Assembly: GCA_014904845.1 (NCBI GenBank)
Contig: MU119981.1
Location: 1 to 10,823, forward strand
Source of the DNA: Acephala macrosclerotiorum
Lineage: Eukaryota > Ascomycota > Leotiomycetes > Helotiales > Mollisiaceae
DNA: 10,823 bases
Reading direction: 5' to 3'
In this document: piece by piece, positions 9,633-10,823 of the stretch
Position numbering within the stretch: position 1 is the stretch's first letter
Layout of the letters: each line of letters begins with the position of its first letter
The notes under the pieces: model-generated
What the model saw: the letters and a program-made list of their open reading frames with translations, nothing else
Databases searched by the model: none
What the model was told of the DNA's origin: nothing
Position numbers and translations under genes: made by a program

Positions 9633-9673
9633 TCGATTAAGTAAACCATGTGTAATAGTCTCAGTTTTTACTT
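9633..9673 (-). repeat. Right terminal inverted repeat of the Tc1-type element
   Basis: The reverse complement of these 41 bases aligns with 8321-8361 without gaps. The six mismatches (three C in the left copy read T here, two left T/A read C/G here, and one left G reads A) are all transitions, as expected if each end was mutated by RIP on its own. The sequence ends CAGTTTTTACTT, followed by AAAAATCG. Confidence 0.93.
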
Positions 9674-10823
9674 AAAAATCGAATTACAACGATAAATTTT
9701 ATAAAGTATTTAAAACGAAAAACGAAAAAAAATAAACGTAAATTAATCGAAAAATAAAATTTTAAAACAATAATTCGACGCTAAAAATAATAATTTTATT
9801 GATAAAATTTTACTATAAAAACTTTTTAAAAATATAATATCGTTTTTAAAAATTTAAAAAAAAAAAAAAAATAATTATTAATACTTTAAAAATATTAAAT
9901 TTTATTATAATAATTACTAATTAATAATAAAAAAACAATATTTATTATTTGATTTTAATAAATATTAAAATTATTATAATAAAAAAAATATTAAAAATTA
10001 TTAATTTTATAAAACAATTTTTTTAAAATCTTTATAAAATATTTAAAAAAACGAATTAATTTATTTTTATTATTAAAAAGTTTGTAATATTTGAAATCAA
10101 TCTCGTAAAAATCGATTTTTTATTATTAATTAAAAAAAAATATATTATTATTATTTTTAAATTATATTTTAATTTATTTAAATTAATTAATTCAAATAAA
10201 AAATACAAAATATTAAATATTAAAACGAAGTATTATATTATTTTTATATATATAATTCGAAATATTAATAATATTATTATAAATATTAAAAACTTTTAAT
10301 TATTTATTATTATTAAATAAAATTTCGAATTTATTGAAATAATAATTATAAAAATAAAAATTAAATATAAAATCGAATATAAATTTTTTTTTTTTTTTGT
10401 AAATAATACTAAAAAAAATCTTTTTAAAATAATTATTTATTATTATAATAAAAATACAAATTAAATATAAAAATAATAATTCGTAAAATAATATATTTTA
10501 ATATTTTAAAAATTTCGATTTTATTTATACGATTATAATTGTTTTTTTTTTTTTGAAAATTTATTTATATTAAATTATTAAAAATTACTATATTTATATA
10601 TATTTTTAAATCGAAAAAAAATCGAAAAAAAAATATAATATAAAAAATTAAATATTAATATTATTAAAAAATAATACAAAATTAAAATTCGCAAATAATT
10701 TGTGTATTTTAATTTTTTATTTTTTATTTTTTATTTTTTATTAAATATTTTTAATATTATTTTATATAAAATAAATACGATTAAAATAAGTATTATTAAT
10801 TTCAAAAAAAATACAAATAAAAT
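9674..10823. other. AT-rich gene-free block, right
   Basis: Composition falls back to the level of the left blocks directly after the transposon. No open frame, RNA gene or transposon end is visible. A 14-base string, ACGAAAAACGAAAA at 9715-9728, also stands at 8299-8312 on the other side of the transposon. A short T6A tandem repeat lies near the right end and is listed separately. Otherwise only A/T-rich sequence with scattered CpG. Confidence 0.7.
10712..10740. repeat. 7-base tandem repeat, ATTTTTT x4
   Basis: Four exact units of ATTTTTT plus a closing A are followed by TTAAAT. Like the arrays near 1200-1357 it contains no C or G and most likely grew by slippage. Confidence 0.85.

Larger units (their letters stand above)
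8321..9673 (+). mobile_element. Full-length inactive Tc1/mariner-type DNA transposon
   Basis: The 1,353-base element has 41-base terminal inverted repeats and one long transposase frame on the + strand, the standard plan of Tc1/mariner elements (usually 1.2-2 kb). Its composition is 25-30% G+C in the lines I counted, clearly above the 10% flanks, and the change coincides with both terminal repeats. The element keeps its whole length, with no indel visible in the coding frame, but has been hit by many C-to-T and G-to-A changes. Tc1 elements duplicate a TA on insertion. On the right a TA is found at 9673-9674, but the mirrored left position reads AA. A second possibility is TA at 8324-8325 and 9669-9670, which would put the ends inside the outermost GTA. 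It is probably a late, nested insertion into DNA that was already AT-rich. Confidence 0.93.

Noticed and set aside
1..10823. Mitochondrial, apicomplexan or anaerobic-fungus DNA, all known for high A+T
   Set aside because: No mitochondrial gene, tRNA or GC cluster is visible. The strong CpG excess, transition-only differences between repeats and a Tc1 element dead by point mutation fit RIP better than a naturally AT-rich genome. Without a search this stays a judgement.

Overview
The window is a block of extremely AT-rich, gene-free DNA (about 10% G+C where I counted it) with three islands of older or foreign sequence. The best fit is a heterochromatic repeat block of a filamentous ascomycete with strong repeat-induced point mutation (RIP). 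Four things point there. Surviving C and G sit mostly in CpG. Two copies of a 258-base repeat differ almost only by transitions. A transposase frame carries 15 stops and no frameshift. The transposase itself is of the Tc1/mariner type common in ascomycete genomes. No species can be named from this sequence.

Layout. 1-3185 is AT-rich DNA without genes, holding an (TAA)18 microsatellite and a seven-unit 9-base tandem repeat at about 1200-1357. 3186-3443 and 5468-5726 are two same-strand copies of a diverged repeat, about 88% identical, possibly the LTRs of a worn-out 2.5-kb element. Between them, at 3734-3863, lies a 130-base island of 34% G+C that looks like a solo LTR: TGTA...TACA ends, a TATA motif, and a short direct repeat (TTAT) at both edges. 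5727-8320 is again AT-rich and gene-free.

8321-9673 is a full-length Tc1/mariner-type DNA transposon with 41-base terminal inverted repeats. Its 366-codon transposase frame (8449-9549) is continuous but dead: 15 in-frame stops, and Asn where the second catalytic Asp should be. Its 5' leader keeps a perfect 18-base palindrome made of two ACGCGT boxes. 9674-10823 is gene-free AT-rich flank.

No intact protein-coding gene, tRNA, rRNA or CRISPR array was found. The islands suggest a sequence of events: an old element with direct repeats was almost fully stripped of G+C; a short LTR was left behind and escaped, as sequences below the RIP length threshold can; a Tc1 element arrived later, was mutated moderately (25-30% G+C remains) and died. 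I found no new biological system. The value of the window is as a readable record of genome defence against transposons.
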